NCBI GenBank assembly: GCA_902506565.1
Contig: LR732703.1
Span: 3,310,916 to 3,374,915 of the forward strand
Source: Burkholderiales bacterium 8X
Lineage (GTDB): Bacteria; Pseudomonadota; Gammaproteobacteria; Burkholderiales; Burkholderiaceae_C
Reading direction: 5' to 3'
DNA: 64,000 nt
Shown here: piece after piece, positions 44,595-55,659 of the stretch
How the letters are laid out: each line of letters starts with the position of its first letter
Numbering within the stretch: the stretch's first letter is position 1
Program-made: the position numbers and the translations under genes
Notes under the pieces: model-generated
What the model saw: only the letters and a program-made list of their open reading frames with translations
The model's database searches: none
What the model was told of the DNA's origin: nothing

Positions 44595-47471
44595 ATGCCC
44601 ATGAAAAAGAGCCTTCCCGCAGCACCCGCCACGCCTTCCGCGAGTCCGAGACGCGGCCGCCACGAAGACGAGCGGGCGCTCGCCGAGGACATCCGGCTCC
44701 TCGGCCGGATCCTCGGCGACGTGATCCGCGAACAGGAAGGCGACGAAACCTTCGCGCTGGTCGAGAAGGTCCGAACCCTGTCGGTCTCCTTCCGGCGCGA
44801 CGCCGACCAAGCGGCGGACCGGGCGCTCAAGAACCTGCTGAAGGGCTTGAGCGCCGCGGAGACCGTGCGGGTGATCCGCGCCTTCACCTATTTCAGTCAT
44901 CTGGCCAACCTGGCGGAAGACCGTCACCAGATCCGCCGCCACACCGAGGCGGAGCGCTCCGGCGAATCGTTCGACGGCAGCCTGCAGACCGCGCTCGCCC
45001 GCATTCGCAAGGCCGGCATCGGCGCGCCGGCGGTGGTTGCATCGCTCGCCGGGAGCTACGTCTCGCCGGTGCTCACCGCCCACCCGACCGAGGTGCAGCG
45101 CAAGAGCATCCTGGATGCCGAGCGCGCCATCGCGCTGCTGCTCGCGGCCCGCGAAGACATCCAGATGCGAAGCCGCGCCTTCGCCGGCGGCAAGGACGCG
45201 CTGACGCCGATCGAATACGCCGAGAACGAAGTCCAGATCCGCACCCGGGTGACGCAGCTCTGGCAGACCCGGCTGCTGCGCTTTTCGAAGCTCACGGTGG
45301 TGGACGAGGTCGAGAACGCGCTCAGCTACTACGAGGCCACCTTCCTGCGCGAGATTCCGCGGGTCTACGCCGACCTCGAGAAGGCGCTGGGCGGCGCCGA
45401 GGTCGCGCCCTTCCTGCGCATGGGGCAATGGATCGGCGGCGACCGAGACGGCAACCCGAACGTGACCGCCGACACCTTGAACTACGCGCTGCGCCGGCAA
45501 TCCGAGCTGGCGCTGCGCCACTACCTGACCGAACTCCACTTCCTCGGCGGCGAGCTGTCGCTTTCGGCCACGCTGGTCGATGTCTCGGTCGAGATGCAGG
45601 CATTGGCAGAGCGTTCGCCCGATCGCAGCGAGCATCGTCAGGACGAGCCCTATCGCCGTGCGCTCACCGGCATGTATTCGCGACTCGCGGCCACCTTGCG
45701 CGAACTCACCGGCGGCGAGGCGGCCCGGCACGCGGTGGCGCCGCAGAACCCCTACCTGACCGCGGACGAGTTGCTGCAGGACCTGCGCACCATCGACGAG
45801 TCGCTGGCCGACAAGCACGGCCAGGTGCTCGCATCGCATCGGCTCCGGCCGCTGATCCGCGCGGTCGAGGTGTTCGGCTTCCACCTGGCGACGGTCGACC
45901 TGCGGCAAAGCTCGGACAAGCACGAGGCGGTGGTCGCCGAGCTGCTCGCCATCGCGCGCATCGAGCCCGACTACGCGGCGCTCGCCGAGGAAGACAAGCA
46001 GGCGCTCCTGTTGAAGCTGCTGGGCGATGCCCGGCCGCTGCGCGTACCCGATGCGCCCTACTCGCCGCTGGCGCAAAGCGAACTCGCGATCTTCGCGGCG
46101 GCCCGGCTGGCGCGGAGCCGCTGGGGTGCGGCCGCCATTCGCCACTACATCATCAGCCACACCGAGACGGTCAGCGACCTGCTGGAGGCGCTGATCCTGC
46201 AGAAGGAAGTGGGCTTGCTGCGCGGCACCGTCGGTGCGGATGGCGGCCAAGCCGACGACGCCGTGGCCGACCTGATCGTGGTGCCGCTCTTCGAGACCAT
46301 CGACGACCTGCGCAATGCAGCTCCGATCGTGCGGGCCTTCTATGCCCTACCCGGCATGCTCGACCTGGTGAAGCGCTCGGGCGCCGAGCAGGACGTCATG
46401 CTCGGCTACAGCGACAGCAACAAGGACGGCGGCATCTTCACCAGCAACTGGGAGCTGTACCGCGCCGGCACGGCGCTGGTGGCCTTGTTCGACGAACTGA
46501 ACAAGGGCGCCGACGTGCCGCTGCGCCTTCGCATGTTCCACGGCCGCGGCGGCACGGTCGGCCGCGGCGGCGGACCGAGCTACCAGGCAATCCTGGCGCA
46601 GCCGCCCGGCACGGTTCGCGGCCAGATCCGGCTGACCGAGCAAGGCGAGGTGATCGGATCCAAATACGCGAACCGGGAGATCGGGCGACGCAATCTCGAA
46701 ACGCTGGTGGCAGCGATGCTCGAGGCCACGCTGCTGCCGGCGGCCAAGGCAGCGCCTGCTGCGTTCCTGACGGCCGCCGCCGAAATCTCCGCGGCCAGCA
46801 TGGCGGCCTATCGCAAGCTGGTCTACGAAACGCCGGGCTTCGGCGACTACTTCTTCAGCGCGACCCCGATCCGCGAGATCGCCGAGCTCAACATCGGCTC
46901 GCGCCCGGCTTCGCGCAACCCGAGCCACCGGATCGAGGATCTGCGCGCCGTGCCGTGGAGTTTCAGCTGGGGCCAGTGCCGTCTCACCTTGCCGGGCTGG
47001 TACGGTTTCGGCTCGGCGATCGAACAGTTCGTCGCCGGCGGCGGCAGCGCGGCGGCCCGCAAGGAGCGCCAGGCGCTCCTGCAGCGGATGGTGGTGCAGT
47101 GGCCTTTCTTCAGGACCTTGCTTTCGAACATGGACATGGTGCTCGCCAAGAGCGACCTGGCGCTGGCTTCGCGCTACTCCGAGCTGGTCGCCGACCGCAA
47201 GCTCCGGCAGAAGGTCTTCGGCATGATCGACGCCGAGTTCCACCGCACCTCCAACGCCCTCACGCTCATCACCGGCGCGCGCCAGCGGCTCGAAGGCAAT
47301 GCGGACATGCAGCGCTCGATCCGCCACCGCTTTCCGTACATCGACCCGCTCCACCACCTGCAGATCGAGCTGATGCGCCGCTATCGTGCCGGCCAGCTCG
47401 ACGATCGGATGCAGAGCGGCATCCACATGTCGATCAACGGGGTGGCGGCCGGGCTTCGCAACACCGGCTGA
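44595..47471 (+). CDS. ppc: Phosphoenolpyruvate carboxylase
   Basis: This 958-residue anaplerotic enzyme makes oxaloacetate from phosphoenolpyruvate and bicarbonate. A GAGGAG Shine-Dalgarno precedes ATG 44595. Catalytic motifs are [13 protein letters not shown] (active His), YSDSNKDGG, and the mobile loop [14 protein letters not shown]. The C terminus ends [12 protein letters not shown], as in the family. It is divergent from hemC; this pairing is common in betaproteobacteria. Confidence 0.97.
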   Translation: MPMKKSLPAAPATPSASPRRGRHEDERALAEDIRLLGRILGDVIREQEGDETFALVEKVRTLSVSFRRDADQAADRALKNLLKGLSAAETVRVIRAFTYFSHLANLAEDRHQIRRHTEAERSGESFDGSLQTALARIRKAGIGAPAVVASLAGSYVSPVLTAHPTEVQRKSILDAERAIALLLAAREDIQMRSRAFAGGKDALTPIEYAENEVQIRTRVTQLWQTRLLRFSKLTVVDEVENALSYYEATFLREIPRVYADLEKALGGAEVAPFLRMGQWIGGDRDGNPNVTADTLNYALRRQSELALRHYLTELHFLGGELSLSATLVDVSVEMQALAERSPDRSEHRQDEPYRRALTGMYSRLAATLRELTGGEAARHAVAPQNPYLTADELLQDLRTIDESLADKHGQVLASHRLRPLIRAVEVFGFHLATVDLRQSSDKHEAVVAELLAIARIEPDYAALAEEDKQALLLKLLGDARPLRVPDAPYSPLAQSELAIFAAARLARSRWGAAAIRHYIISHTETVSDLLEALILQKEVGLLRGTVGADGGQADDAVADLIVVPLFETIDDLRNAAPIVRAFYALPGMLDLVKRSGAEQDVMLGYSDSNKDGGIFTSNWELYRAGTALVALFDELNKGADVPLRLRMFHGRGGTVGRGGGPSYQAILAQPPGTVRGQIRLTEQGEVIGSKYANREIGRRNLETLVAAMLEATLLPAAKAAPAAFLTAAAEISAASMAAYRKLVYETPGFGDYFFSATPIREIAELNIGSRPASRNPSHRIEDLRAVPWSFSWGQCRLTLPGWYGFGSAIEQFVAGGGSAAARKERQALLQRMVVQWPFFRTLLSNMDMVLAKSDLALASRYSELVADRKLRQKVFGMIDAEFHRTSNALTLITGARQRLEGNADMQRSIRHRFPYIDPLHHLQIELMRRYRAGQLDDRMQSGIHMSINGVAAGLRNTG

Positions 47472-47496
47472 GAACGGCCGGAAGACATCAGACGTT

Positions 47497-47521
47497 GCCG
47501 GCGACGCGACGCGTCGCCGGC
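47497..47521. terminator. Hairpin between ppc and the AI-2E gene
   Basis: A perfect 11-bp stem (GCCGGCGACGC / GCGTCGCCGGC) with a 3-base loop lies 25 bases after the ppc stop and 14 bases before the facing gene's stop. No U tract follows, so termination strength is uncertain. Confidence 0.6.
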
Positions 47522-47535
47522 GAGCGCCCTCGGAT

Positions 47536-48855
47536 TCAGTCGCCGAGCAGCTCGCCGACCGGCTGCAGGTCCTCGACGTGGTCGCACACGGCCTTGATGA
47601 CCATCATGATCGGGATGCCGAGCAAGAGCCCCCACAAGCCCCACAGCCAGCCCCAGAAGATCACGCCGACGAACACCGCGACCGGATTCATCTTGCTGGT
47701 CTTGCTGGTGAGGAACGGCACCAGCAGGTTGCCGACGAAGGTGTGGATCAGGAGCGACGAACCCGCGACCAGGAGCGGCAGCTGGATGCTGTTGAACTGC
47801 AGGAAGGCCACCACGCCGGCTGCGAACATCACGACCACCGAACCGATGTAGGGGACCAGGTTGGTGACCGCCGCGATGATTCCCCACACCGCCGCGTTCT
47901 CGAGTCCGATCATCCAGAAGACCAGTCCCGTGGCGACGCCGACCAGTCCGCTGGTGAGGATCTGCACCAGCAGGTAGCGCTGGATGTGCCCCGTGATGTC
48001 GTCCAGCACATGCACCGTGATCTTTTTCTTCTGCAGGCTCGGACCGGTGATCTTCACGAGCTTGCGGCGAAAGGTGTCGCCGGTGCCGAGCGCGAAGAAG
48101 GTGAGGAACAGCACCAGCGTGAGCTGCCCGGCGGCGCTGGCGAGGCCGAGGGTGCCGGTCCAGACGTAGTCGCGTACGTTGAAGGGCGCCTTCTCGACCA
48201 TGACCCTCGTCACGCCGCGTCGGGCAGCGACCGCGGCGGAATTTTCTTCGGCGGCCTGCTCGAGCTGCGCGGCTGCCTTCTGCACGGTCTCGAGCGTGTT
48301 GGTGTCGGCCTGGCTGCGCTGCTGCTGCATGGTGACGCGGATCTTCTGCGCGGCCAGCGGCAGGGTCTCGACCAGTTCGACCGCGCTGCCGTAAAGGGTG
48401 TAGCCGGTGAAGCCGAGCGCGCCGCTCAAGCCGACCAGCACCGCGCCGGCGCCGATCCAGCGCGAGATCTTCCAGGCGGCCAGCTTGTTGACCACCGGTT
48501 CGAGGGCGTAGGTCAGGAGCAGGCTCAGCATCAGCGGGATGAAGACCGCCGATGCCCAGCGGAGCGCGAAGACCGATGCCAGCACCGCCAGCACCACCAG
48601 CGAGGCGCTCCGCACGTCGACCGGCATGTGCAGCAGCACCCGCTCGGGCGTTGCGAGCGGCGGCTCCTCGGAGCTGTTCCGCGTGTCCGGAGCGTCCGGC
48701 GCGTTCGGCGCGTCCGGCGCAGTCGTCCAAACCTGGGGCTGCTCTGCCACCGCCCGGCCCTCCCTCATCTCTTGCATCTTCTTGTCGTCTTCGTCATGTG
48801 ATGCGGGTGATGCGCCGCCGGGTTGCTCTTCATTCTTGCCACTGTCTTCCTTCAT
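47536..48855 (-). CDS. AI-2E transporter family membrane protein
   Basis: This 439-residue protein belongs to the UPF0118/AI-2E (PerM/TqsA) family, with about seven or eight hydrophobic segments starting VVLAVLASVFALRWASAVFIPL. The conserved C-terminal block includes VPYIGSVVVMFAAGVVAFLQ and VGVIFWGWLWGLWGLLLGIP. A charged N terminus of about 70 residues is unusual. Members export autoinducer-2 or other small molecules; substrate is not known here. It overlaps the response regulator gene as ATGA. Confidence 0.88.
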   Translation of the reverse strand: MKEDSGKNEEQPGGASPASHDEDDKKMQEMREGRAVAEQPQVWTTAPDAPNAPDAPDTRNSSEEPPLATPERVLLHMPVDVRSASLVVLAVLASVFALRWASAVFIPLMLSLLLTYALEPVVNKLAAWKISRWIGAGAVLVGLSGALGFTGYTLYGSAVELVETLPLAAQKIRVTMQQQRSQADTNTLETVQKAAAQLEQAAEENSAAVAARRGVTRVMVEKAPFNVRDYVWTGTLGLASAAGQLTLVLFLTFFALGTGDTFRRKLVKITGPSLQKKKITVHVLDDITGHIQRYLLVQILTSGLVGVATGLVFWMIGLENAAVWGIIAAVTNLVPYIGSVVVMFAAGVVAFLQFNSIQLPLLVAGSSLLIHTFVGNLLVPFLTSKTSKMNPVAVFVGVIFWGWLWGLWGLLLGIPIMMVIKAVCDHVEDLQPVGELLGD

Positions 48856-49610
48856 CGTTGTTCCTTGAGCGCATCCCGCACGCCCGACAGCTGCCGCCGC
48901 GAGACCACCACCGGCTCGGGAATGCCGTCGAGCCGCAAGGCCCAGCCTTCGGCGTCCTCGCCGTCGTCGTATTTCTCGAGTGCCCGGATGGCGGCCCGCC
49001 GCACCAGCGCATTGCGATGCACCCGGACGAATTGCGCCGGGAATCGTTCCTCGAAGTCCGCCAGCGCCCCGTCGTAGATATGGCTGCGGGTCGCGGTTCG
49101 CACCGTCAGGTACTTGAATTCGGACTTGAGATAGAGCACGTCGGCAAGCGGCACCCGCTCGATGCGGCCGCGTTCCTGGATCACCAGCATCTCCTGGGGC
49201 TCGTCCACACCGGCGCCGGCGCGCCGCTCCTTGAGGATGCGCTCGACTTTTTGCAGCGCCTTCTGCAGGCGTTCGATGCGCACCGGCTTGGTCAGGTAGT
49301 CGACCGCCTCGAGTTCGAAAGCCGTGACCGCATGGCTCTCGTGCGCGGTGACGAAGACGATCGCCGGCGAGTCGGGTCGCTGCCGCAGCCGCCGCGCGAG
49401 CTCGATGCCGTCCAGCCCCGGCATGTGGATGTCGAGCAGTACCAGGTCGAGCGCACATTCGTTCACCAGCGCCTGGGCCTCGGCGCCATTGGAAGCCTCG
49501 CCCGCGACCTCGAGATCGATGCCGGGCAAGCGGCAATCCGCGAGCAGGGTCCGAAGCCGCGATCGAGCCAGGGCTTCGTCGTCTGCGATGAGGATGCGAA
49601 GGAGGCTCAT
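48852..49610 (-). CDS. algR: LytTR response regulator, AlgR-like
   Basis: This 252-residue regulator has an N-terminal receiver domain with phospho-acceptor Asp60 in LLDIHMPGLDG and a C-terminal LytTR DNA-binding domain (IERVPLADVLYLKSEFKYLTVRT onward). AlgR of Pseudomonas, with the same architecture, controls alginate, pili and biofilm. Here it is coupled by ATGA overlaps to the sensor kinase upstream and to the AI-2E gene downstream. Symbol by architecture and argH/hem context, so orthology is probable but not proven. Confidence 0.88.
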   Translation of the reverse strand: MSLLRILIADDEALARSRLRTLLADCRLPGIDLEVAGEASNGAEAQALVNECALDLVLLDIHMPGLDGIELARRLRQRPDSPAIVFVTAHESHAVTAFELEAVDYLTKPVRIERLQKALQKVERILKERRAGAGVDEPQEMLVIQERGRIERVPLADVLYLKSEFKYLTVRTATRSHIYDGALADFEERFPAQFVRVHRNALVRRAAIRALEKYDDGEDAEGWALRLDGIPEPVVVSRRQLSGVRDALKEQR

Positions 49611-50677
49611 GGTGCCAGCGGGATGACGATGCGCACACGATAGTTGTTCTGGTCGATGCCGGCGCTGAATTGAGTCTCCATATCGTGCAGGAGACGCAAT
49701 CGATCGCGAACATTCGCCAGCGCGATGCCGTGTCCGCGCGCAAGCGGCGCTTCGGCCCAGCGCAATGGCGGCAGGCTGTTGGTGACCTCGATCACCACCA
49801 GGCTCCCGCGGCGTTCGGTGCGGATTCGAATCCTGGCGCCCTCGGGGCTGGGTTCGACGCCGTGCTTGACCGCGTTCTCGACCAGCGGCTGCATCAGGAG
49901 CGGCGGAAGCCGGGCGGTGCTGGCGGCCGGGTCGAGATCCCAGCGGATGCGAAGCCGGTCGCCGAAGCGCACCTGCTCGATCGCGAGGTAGCGCTCGGCC
50001 AACCCGATCTCGTCGGCCAGGGTGACCGATTCGCGCGGGTCGGCGAGCGCCTGCCGGAACAGCTCGGCCAAATCCTCGAGCATGGCCTCGGCCTTGGCCG
50101 GCTCTTCGCGCACCAGTGCGATGGCGCTGTTGAGCGTGTTGAAGAGGAAGTGCGGCCGAATCCGCGATTGCAGCTCGGTCAGGCGCGCAGTGGTGGCGGC
50201 CGGCGTCCGGCTCCGGGCCCGCAAGGCGAGTGCGGCCATCATGCAGAGTGCGAAGAGGCTTCCGGCCAGCGCGCTGCCGAGCCATGACGGCTCGCTCAGC
50301 GCGCCGGTCAGGGCCAGCACGCCGCAGCCGTAGAGTCCGGCGGCAGCACCCAGCACCGTGCCGACCAGGTACTGGATGCGAGAGGGCCATCGCGCCAGCA
50401 GCTTCTTCGAGGCGCAGGCCGCCAGCAGCCAGAGCAGGGTCGCCGGCAAGGCGCCGCCGGTGACGGTGGCCGTGACCGCCAGCCACTCGCCCGGCGCCCG
50501 CGCGCCGAACAGCGCGACCACCGCTATCACGATCTCGACGAACACCACGGCTCGCAGCACCACGCCGACCCTGCACGCATCGAAGAGCGCCTGCGCATGC
50601 CGCGTCGCCCCGGGACGTACCCGTGCAACCGCAGGCGTTGCGGAGGGAGCGGCCGATAAAATCGTTGGGTTGCGCAT
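49607..50677 (-). CDS. algZ: LytS/AlgZ-type sensor histidine kinase
   Basis: This 356-residue kinase has four hydrophobic segments in its first half (near residues 42-58, 68-88, 104-125 and 132-153). A HisKA_7TM-less His_kinase domain follows with the phospho-acceptor His176 in [15 protein letters not shown], then an N-box [15 protein letters not shown] and a G-box [13 protein letters not shown]. It should phosphorylate the AlgR-like partner. It is divergent from argH with 63 bases between starts, as in the Pseudomonas algZ-argH arrangement. Confidence 0.9.
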   Translation of the reverse strand: MRNPTILSAAPSATPAVARVRPGATRHAQALFDACRVGVVLRAVVFVEIVIAVVALFGARAPGEWLAVTATVTGGALPATLLWLLAACASKKLLARWPSRIQYLVGTVLGAAAGLYGCGVLALTGALSEPSWLGSALAGSLFALCMMAALALRARSRTPAATTARLTELQSRIRPHFLFNTLNSAIALVREEPAKAEAMLEDLAELFRQALADPRESVTLADEIGLAERYLAIEQVRFGDRLRIRWDLDPAASTARLPPLLMQPLVENAVKHGVEPSPEGARIRIRTERRGSLVVIEVTNSLPPLRWAEAPLARGHGIALANVRDRLRLLHDMETQFSAGIDQNNYRVRIVIPLAP

Positions 50678-50740
50678 CACTCGGGTCCAGGCGTGGGGTG
50701 CGGACCGATTATCTTGCCCATCGCACACCATCCGAACTCC

Positions 50741-52153
50741 ATGACCCACAACCAATTCGACAAGAAGGCACAAGCCTGGTCGGCCCTGTTTTCCGAACCC
50801 ATGAGCGACCTGGTGAAGCGCTACACCGCCAGCGTGTTCTTCGACCAGCGGCTCTGGCAAGCCGACATCGAGGGCTCGCTCGCCCATGCCTCGATGCTCG
50901 CCGCGCAAGGCATCATCAGCCACGAAGACCATGCCAGCATCCAGCGCGGCATGGCATCGATCCGTTCGGAAATCGAATCCGGCGCCTTCGAATGGAAGCT
51001 CGACCTGGAGGATGTCCACCTCAACATCGAGGCCCGGCTCACGCAGTTGGTCGGCGATGCGGGCAAGCGGCTGCACACCGGGCGGAGCCGCAACGACCAG
51101 GTCGCGACCGACGTTCGCCTGTGGCTTCGCGGCGAAATCGACCTCATCGGCGAATTGCTGGTGGCGCTGCAGCTTTCGCTGGTCGACATCGCCGAGCGCA
51201 ATGTCGAGGCGATCCTGCCGGGCTTCACCCATCTGCAGGTGGCGCAGCCGGTGAGCTTCGGGCATCACATGCTGGCCTATGTCGAGATGTTCTCGCGCGA
51301 TGCGGATCGCATGAAGGACGTTCGCAAGCGGCTCAATCGGCTCCCGCTCGGCGCAGCCGCCCTCGCCGGCACCAGCTACCCGCTCGACCGCGAGGCGGTG
51401 GCACGGCAGCTGGGCATGGACGGCGTGTGCCAGAACAGCCTCGACGCGGTGAGCGACCGCGACTTCGCGATCGAATTCAGCGCGGCAGCCAGCCTTGCGA
51501 TGGTGCACATCAGCCGGCTTTCCGAAGAGCTGGTGTTGTGGATGAGCCAGGCCTTCGGCTTCATCGACATCGCCGATCGGTTCTGCACCGGCAGTTCGAT
51601 CATGCCGCAGAAGAAAAACCCGGACGTGCCCGAGCTGGCACGCGGCAAGACCGGCCGGGTGGTGGGCCACCTGATGTCGCTGATCACCCTCATGAAGGGC
51701 CAGCCGCTCGCCTACAACAAGGACAACCAGGAAGACAAGGAACCGCTCTTCGACACGGTCGACACCCTGAAGGACACGCTGCGCATCTTTGCCGAGATGG
51801 TGGCGGGCATCACGGTCAAGTCCGAGGTGATGGAAAACGCGGCCCGGCGCGGCTACGCCACCGCCACCGACCTCGCGGACTACCTGGTCAAGAAAGGCCT
51901 GCCCTTCCGGGATGCGCACGAAACCGTGGCGCATGCGGTCAAGGCCGCCATCTCGCACCAGGTGGATCTGTCCGAACTGCCGTTGGCGGTGCTGCAGGGC
52001 TTCCATCCGGATATCGAGAAGGACGTCTACGACGTCCTCAGCCTGCGAGGCTCGCTGAACGCGCGCCGCACTCTCGGCGGCACGGCGCCGGAGCGGGTTC
52101 GCGAGCAAATCGCTTTGCATCGAGCTCGTCTCGAAGCCTCGCCAGCGGCCTGA
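50741..52153 (+). CDS. argH: Argininosuccinate lyase
   Basis: This 470-residue enzyme releases arginine and fumarate from argininosuccinate. The family signature [12 protein letters not shown] contains the catalytic Ser, and [17 protein letters not shown] and [13 protein letters not shown] are conserved. The start ATG is at 50741. A slightly longer in-frame start at 50693 is possible but lacks family support. Length is typical (about 460-470). Confidence 0.97.
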   Translation: MTHNQFDKKAQAWSALFSEPMSDLVKRYTASVFFDQRLWQADIEGSLAHASMLAAQGIISHEDHASIQRGMASIRSEIESGAFEWKLDLEDVHLNIEARLTQLVGDAGKRLHTGRSRNDQVATDVRLWLRGEIDLIGELLVALQLSLVDIAERNVEAILPGFTHLQVAQPVSFGHHMLAYVEMFSRDADRMKDVRKRLNRLPLGAAALAGTSYPLDREAVARQLGMDGVCQNSLDAVSDRDFAIEFSAAASLAMVHISRLSEELVLWMSQAFGFIDIADRFCTGSSIMPQKKNPDVPELARGKTGRVVGHLMSLITLMKGQPLAYNKDNQEDKEPLFDTVDTLKDTLRIFAEMVAGITVKSEVMENAARRGYATATDLADYLVKKGLPFRDAHETVAHAVKAAISHQVDLSELPLAVLQGFHPDIEKDVYDVLSLRGSLNARRTLGGTAPERVREQIALHRARLEASPAA

Positions 52154-52335
52154 GGGCGAGTCGGAGCGGCTTCGATCTGGCGTGGATGGCAAGAACCGGG
52201 ACGCAAGTCCCAAAAAGTCACGCTCATCTGTAACGGCGTTGGGCTACATGTAACTATGTAGTGCTAAAGTTTGCGACTTTCGATGCATGCAAGACGGGTT
52301 AACCCTGGCCCGCATCGCCGCCCTTCCGGACCTTC
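52154..52335 (+). promoter_or_regulatory. Upstream region of the second sugar arm
   Basis: No gene is visible here. An inverted repeat CTACAT / ATGTAG (52244-52261) is followed by TAGTGCTAA (52259-52267), which matches the motifs near 28156 and 40310. This is the probable promoter region for the GT2-UXS-UGD genes, but no clear -35/-10 stands out. Confidence 0.5.
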
Positions 52336-53175
52336 ATGGACAAACACCGCTGCGTCGTCGTCATCCTGACCTTCAATTCCGCCTCGATCATTCGCGAGAC
52401 GGTCGGCGCAGCCAAACGGGTCAGCTCCCAGGTCTACGTGGTGGATTCGTTCTCGAAGGACGAAACCCCCGCCATCCTCGAAGAGCTCGGCTGCACCGTG
52501 GTGCAGCGTCCTTTCAAGAACTACAGCGACCAGCGCAACTGGGCAATCAGCCAGGTCGAGCCGACCTGCGAGTGGCAGCTGCACCTGGACGCGGACGAGG
52601 TGCTCGACGAAGAGGCCATCGGCGAGATCAACGCCCTGATGGCCGGCACGCCGTCGCGCGACGCCTACCTCCTTCGTCGACGGGACTACTTCATGGGCAA
52701 GATGCTGCGCTTCAGCGGCGTCAATCCCTGGCACCTGCGGCTTTTCCGGTCAGGGCTCGGGCGCTGCGAATCGCGGCTCTACGACCAGCACTTCATCAGC
52801 AGTTCGACCCCGGGCCGGATGCAGGGCTTCATGCACGACAAGAACTCGCAGAAGCTGGTCGACTGGATCACGAGCCACAACCGCTGGAGCGATGCCGAGG
52901 CCGAAGAAAAGCTCGGCCCGCGCGCGGCCGGCTCCGACATCCTGCAACCACGGCTGATGGGCGATGCGCGCGAGCGTACCCGCTTCATCAAGGAGCTTTA
53001 CTACCGGTTGCCGACCGGCATGCGGCCGGTGCTCTACTTCGTCTACCGCTATATCTTCCGGCTGGGTTTCCTCGACGGCGTGGTGGGCTTCTACTTCGCC
53101 TTCTTCCAGGCTCTGTGGTTCCGGATGCTGATCGACGCCAAGATGTACGAGCGTCGCCACCAGAAGAACCGCTGA
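52336..53175 (+). CDS. GT2 family glycosyltransferase
   Basis: This 279-residue GT-A enzyme begins [21 protein letters not shown]. The nucleotide-binding region has [10 protein letters not shown] and the DxD motif is seen in [13 protein letters not shown]. It resembles the WaaE/KdtX-type transferases of lipopolysaccharide and exopolysaccharide synthesis. A hydrophobic C-terminal patch ([20 protein letters not shown]) suggests membrane association. It precedes the UDP-sugar genes. Confidence 0.88.
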   Translation: MDKHRCVVVILTFNSASIIRETVGAAKRVSSQVYVVDSFSKDETPAILEELGCTVVQRPFKNYSDQRNWAISQVEPTCEWQLHLDADEVLDEEAIGEINALMAGTPSRDAYLLRRRDYFMGKMLRFSGVNPWHLRLFRSGLGRCESRLYDQHFISSSTPGRMQGFMHDKNSQKLVDWITSHNRWSDAEAEEKLGPRAAGSDILQPRLMGDARERTRFIKELYYRLPTGMRPVLYFVYRYIFRLGFLDGVVGFYFAFFQALWFRMLIDAKMYERRHQKNR

Positions 53176-53221
53176 ACCCGACCGCCATCCTGCCGCCCAG
53201 ACATCAACTTCGACTCATCCC

Positions 53222-54202
53222 ATGCGCAACTACAACGCCACCCAAAAAATCCTGGTGACCGGAGGCGCAGGCTTCCTCGGCAGCCACCTGTGCGACCGAT
53301 TGATCGAACAGGGCCATGACGTGCTGTGCGTCGACAACTTCTTCACCGGCACCAAGCGCAACATCGAGCACCTGCTCGACCATCCGCGCTTCGAGCTGAT
53401 GCGGCACGACGTCACCTTTCCGCTCTATGTCGAGGTCGACCAGATCTACAACCTGGCCTGCCCGGCCTCGCCGGTGCACTACCAGCACGACCCGGTCCAG
53501 ACCACCAAGACCAGCGTACACGGCGCGATCAACATGCTGGGCCTCGCCAAGCGCGTGCGCGCCAAGATCCTGCAGGCTTCGACCAGCGAGGTCTACGGCG
53601 ATCCGGAGATCCATCCGCAGGTCGAGGCGTATTGGGGCCGGGTCAACCCGATCGGAATCCGGAGCTGCTACGACGAAGGCAAGCGCTGCGCCGAAACCCT
53701 GTTCTTCGACTACCACCGCCAGCACCAGCTGCGCATCAAGGTGGTTCGCATCTTCAATACCTACGGGCCGCGCATGCATGCCAACGACGGCCGCGTGGTG
53801 TCCAACTTCATCGTGCAGGCGCTGCGCGGCGAGAACATCACGATCTACGGCGAAGGCCAGCAGACCCGCAGCTTCTGCTACGTGGACGACCTGCTCGAGG
53901 CCATGATCCGCATGATGAACACCGGCGACGAGATCACCGGCCCGATCAACACCGGCAACCCCGGCGAGTTCTCGATGCTGGAACTCGCCAACAAGGTGAT
54001 CGAACTTACCGGCTCGAAGAGCAAGCTGGTGCACCTGCCGCTGCCTTCGGACGATCCGAAGCAGCGCCGCCCCGACATCACCCAGGCGCAGCGCCACCTG
54101 GGTGGCTGGGAGCCCCGGACGCAGCTCGAGGAAGGCCTCAAGAAGACGATCGCCTACTTCGACCAGATCCTTCGCGAATCCAACGAACTCAAAACGGCTT
54201 GA
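53222..54202 (+). CDS. uxs: UDP-glucuronate decarboxylase (UDP-xylose synthase)
   Basis: This 326-residue SDR enzyme converts UDP-glucuronate to UDP-xylose. The NAD loop GGAGFLGSH lies near residue 15, the active-site Thr-Ser in [10 protein letters not shown], and the catalytic Tyr150/Lys154 in [12 protein letters not shown]. The strong match is to UXS rather than to UDP-glucose epimerase. It acts directly on the product of the next gene (UDP-glucose dehydrogenase), so together they make UDP-xylose. Confidence 0.93.
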   Translation: MRNYNATQKILVTGGAGFLGSHLCDRLIEQGHDVLCVDNFFTGTKRNIEHLLDHPRFELMRHDVTFPLYVEVDQIYNLACPASPVHYQHDPVQTTKTSVHGAINMLGLAKRVRAKILQASTSEVYGDPEIHPQVEAYWGRVNPIGIRSCYDEGKRCAETLFFDYHRQHQLRIKVVRIFNTYGPRMHANDGRVVSNFIVQALRGENITIYGEGQQTRSFCYVDDLLEAMIRMMNTGDEITGPINTGNPGEFSMLELANKVIELTGSKSKLVHLPLPSDDPKQRRPDITQAQRHLGGWEPRTQLEEGLKKTIAYFDQILRESNELKTA

Positions 54203-54206
54203 CTCC

Positions 54207-55643
54207 ATGAACATCTCGATCATCGGCACCGGCTACGTCGGCCTGGTCACCGGCGCCTGCCTGGCGGACATCGGCAACAACGTCTTCTGCCTCGACCTCG
54301 ACCCGAGCAAGATCGCCACCCTGAACGCGGGCGGCATCCCGATCTACGAGCCCGGCCTGGCCGAGGTGGTCGAATCCAACGTGGCGGCGCGGCGGCTCGG
54401 CTTCTCGACCGACATCGAGGCCTCGGTCGCGCACGGCGACGTGCAATTCATCGCGGTCGGCACGCCGCCCGACGAGGACGGCAGCGCCGACCTGCAATAC
54501 GTGCTGGCCGCGGCTCGCAACATCGGCCGCTACATGAACGGCTTCAAGGTGGTGGTCGACAAATCCACGGTGCCGGTCGGCACGGCCGACAAGGTGACCG
54601 CCGTGATCCAGGAAGAGCTGGACAAGCGCGGCCGTAGCGACCTTCGCTTCTCGGTGGTGAGCAACCCCGAATTCCTGAAGGAAGGCGCCGCCGTCGAAGA
54701 CTTCATGCGGCCCGACCGGATCGTGATCGGCTACACCGACGACGAGCCCGGCCGCGAGGCGCTGGCCTGGATGCGAAAGCTGTACGCGCCCTTCAACCGC
54801 AATCACGAGCGCAGCCGGGTGATGGACGTGCGCTCCGCCGAATTCACCAAGTACGCGGCCAATGCGATGCTGGCAACCCGCATCAGCTTCATGAACGAAC
54901 TGGCCAACCTGGCCGACCGCGTCGGCGCCGACATCGAGGCGGTTCGCCAGGGCATCGGCTCGGACCCGCGCATCGGCTACAGCTTCCTGTATGCGGGCAC
55001 CGGCTACGGCGGCAGCTGTTTTCCGAAGGACATCCAGGCCCTGACCCGCATCGCGCGCGACAACGGCCAGGCCTTGCGGGTGCTGGAATCGGTCGAGGCG
55101 GTCAACGACGAGCAGAAGAAAGTGCTGACCAACAAGGTGCTCGAGCGCTTCGGGCCCGACCTCGGCGGTCGCAGCTTTGCACTCTGGGGCCTCGCCTTCA
55201 AGCCGAACACCGACGACATGCGCGAGGCGCCCAGCCGGGTCGTGCTCGACGTGCTGCTGCGTGCCGGCGCCCGGGTGGTGGCGCACGACCCGATCGCGGT
55301 CGAAGAGACCCGCCGGGTGCTCAAGCTCGACTTCGCCGACGCGCCGTCGCTCCTGGAGCGACTCGAATTCAGCTCGGCCAAGGACCCGCTGGACACCGTG
55401 GCCGGCGTCGATGCGCTGATCATCGTGACCGAATGGAAGGCCTACCGCAGCCCCAACCTCGAACGCCTGAAGGCCGCCATGAAGACACCGGTGATCTTCG
55501 ATGGCCGCAACCTGTACGAGCCGTCGATCATGAAAGCCGCCGGCATCGTCTACCAGGGCATCGGCCGCAACAGCGCCGAAGCGGCGCCGTCCGGCCTGGA
55601 CGTCGACGCGGCCAACCTGTCGCAGGCCGTCAAGGCGGCTTGA
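54207..55643 (+). CDS. ugd: UDP-glucose 6-dehydrogenase
   Basis: This 478-residue enzyme oxidises UDP-glucose to UDP-glucuronate with two NAD. The opening [20 protein letters not shown] is canonical. The catalytic Cys271 lies in GGSCFPKD, and the C-terminal domain has [13 protein letters not shown]. It starts five bases after uxs, a metabolic pair. In-frame codons upstream overlap uxs and are not used. Confidence 0.95.
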   Translation: MNISIIGTGYVGLVTGACLADIGNNVFCLDLDPSKIATLNAGGIPIYEPGLAEVVESNVAARRLGFSTDIEASVAHGDVQFIAVGTPPDEDGSADLQYVLAAARNIGRYMNGFKVVVDKSTVPVGTADKVTAVIQEELDKRGRSDLRFSVVSNPEFLKEGAAVEDFMRPDRIVIGYTDDEPGREALAWMRKLYAPFNRNHERSRVMDVRSAEFTKYAANAMLATRISFMNELANLADRVGADIEAVRQGIGSDPRIGYSFLYAGTGYGGSCFPKDIQALTRIARDNGQALRVLESVEAVNDEQKKVLTNKVLERFGPDLGGRSFALWGLAFKPNTDDMREAPSRVVLDVLLRAGARVVAHDPIAVEETRRVLKLDFADAPSLLERLEFSSAKDPLDTVAGVDALIIVTEWKAYRSPNLERLKAAMKTPVIFDGRNLYEPSIMKAAGIVYQGIGRNSAEAAPSGLDVDAANLSQAVKAA

Positions 55644-55659
55644 GGGGACTCAAGGAGAG

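Noticed and set aside
47386-48801. A plus-strand open frame overlapping the end of ppc and opposite the AI-2E gene
   Set aside because: His/Asp-rich composition is characteristic of the reverse complement of membrane-protein codons; no domain is visible.
52190-52215. GGGAC-GCAA-GTCCC near the end of argH as a terminator
   Set aside because: The base run after the stem on the plus strand is A, not T, so it lacks the terminator tail for argH.
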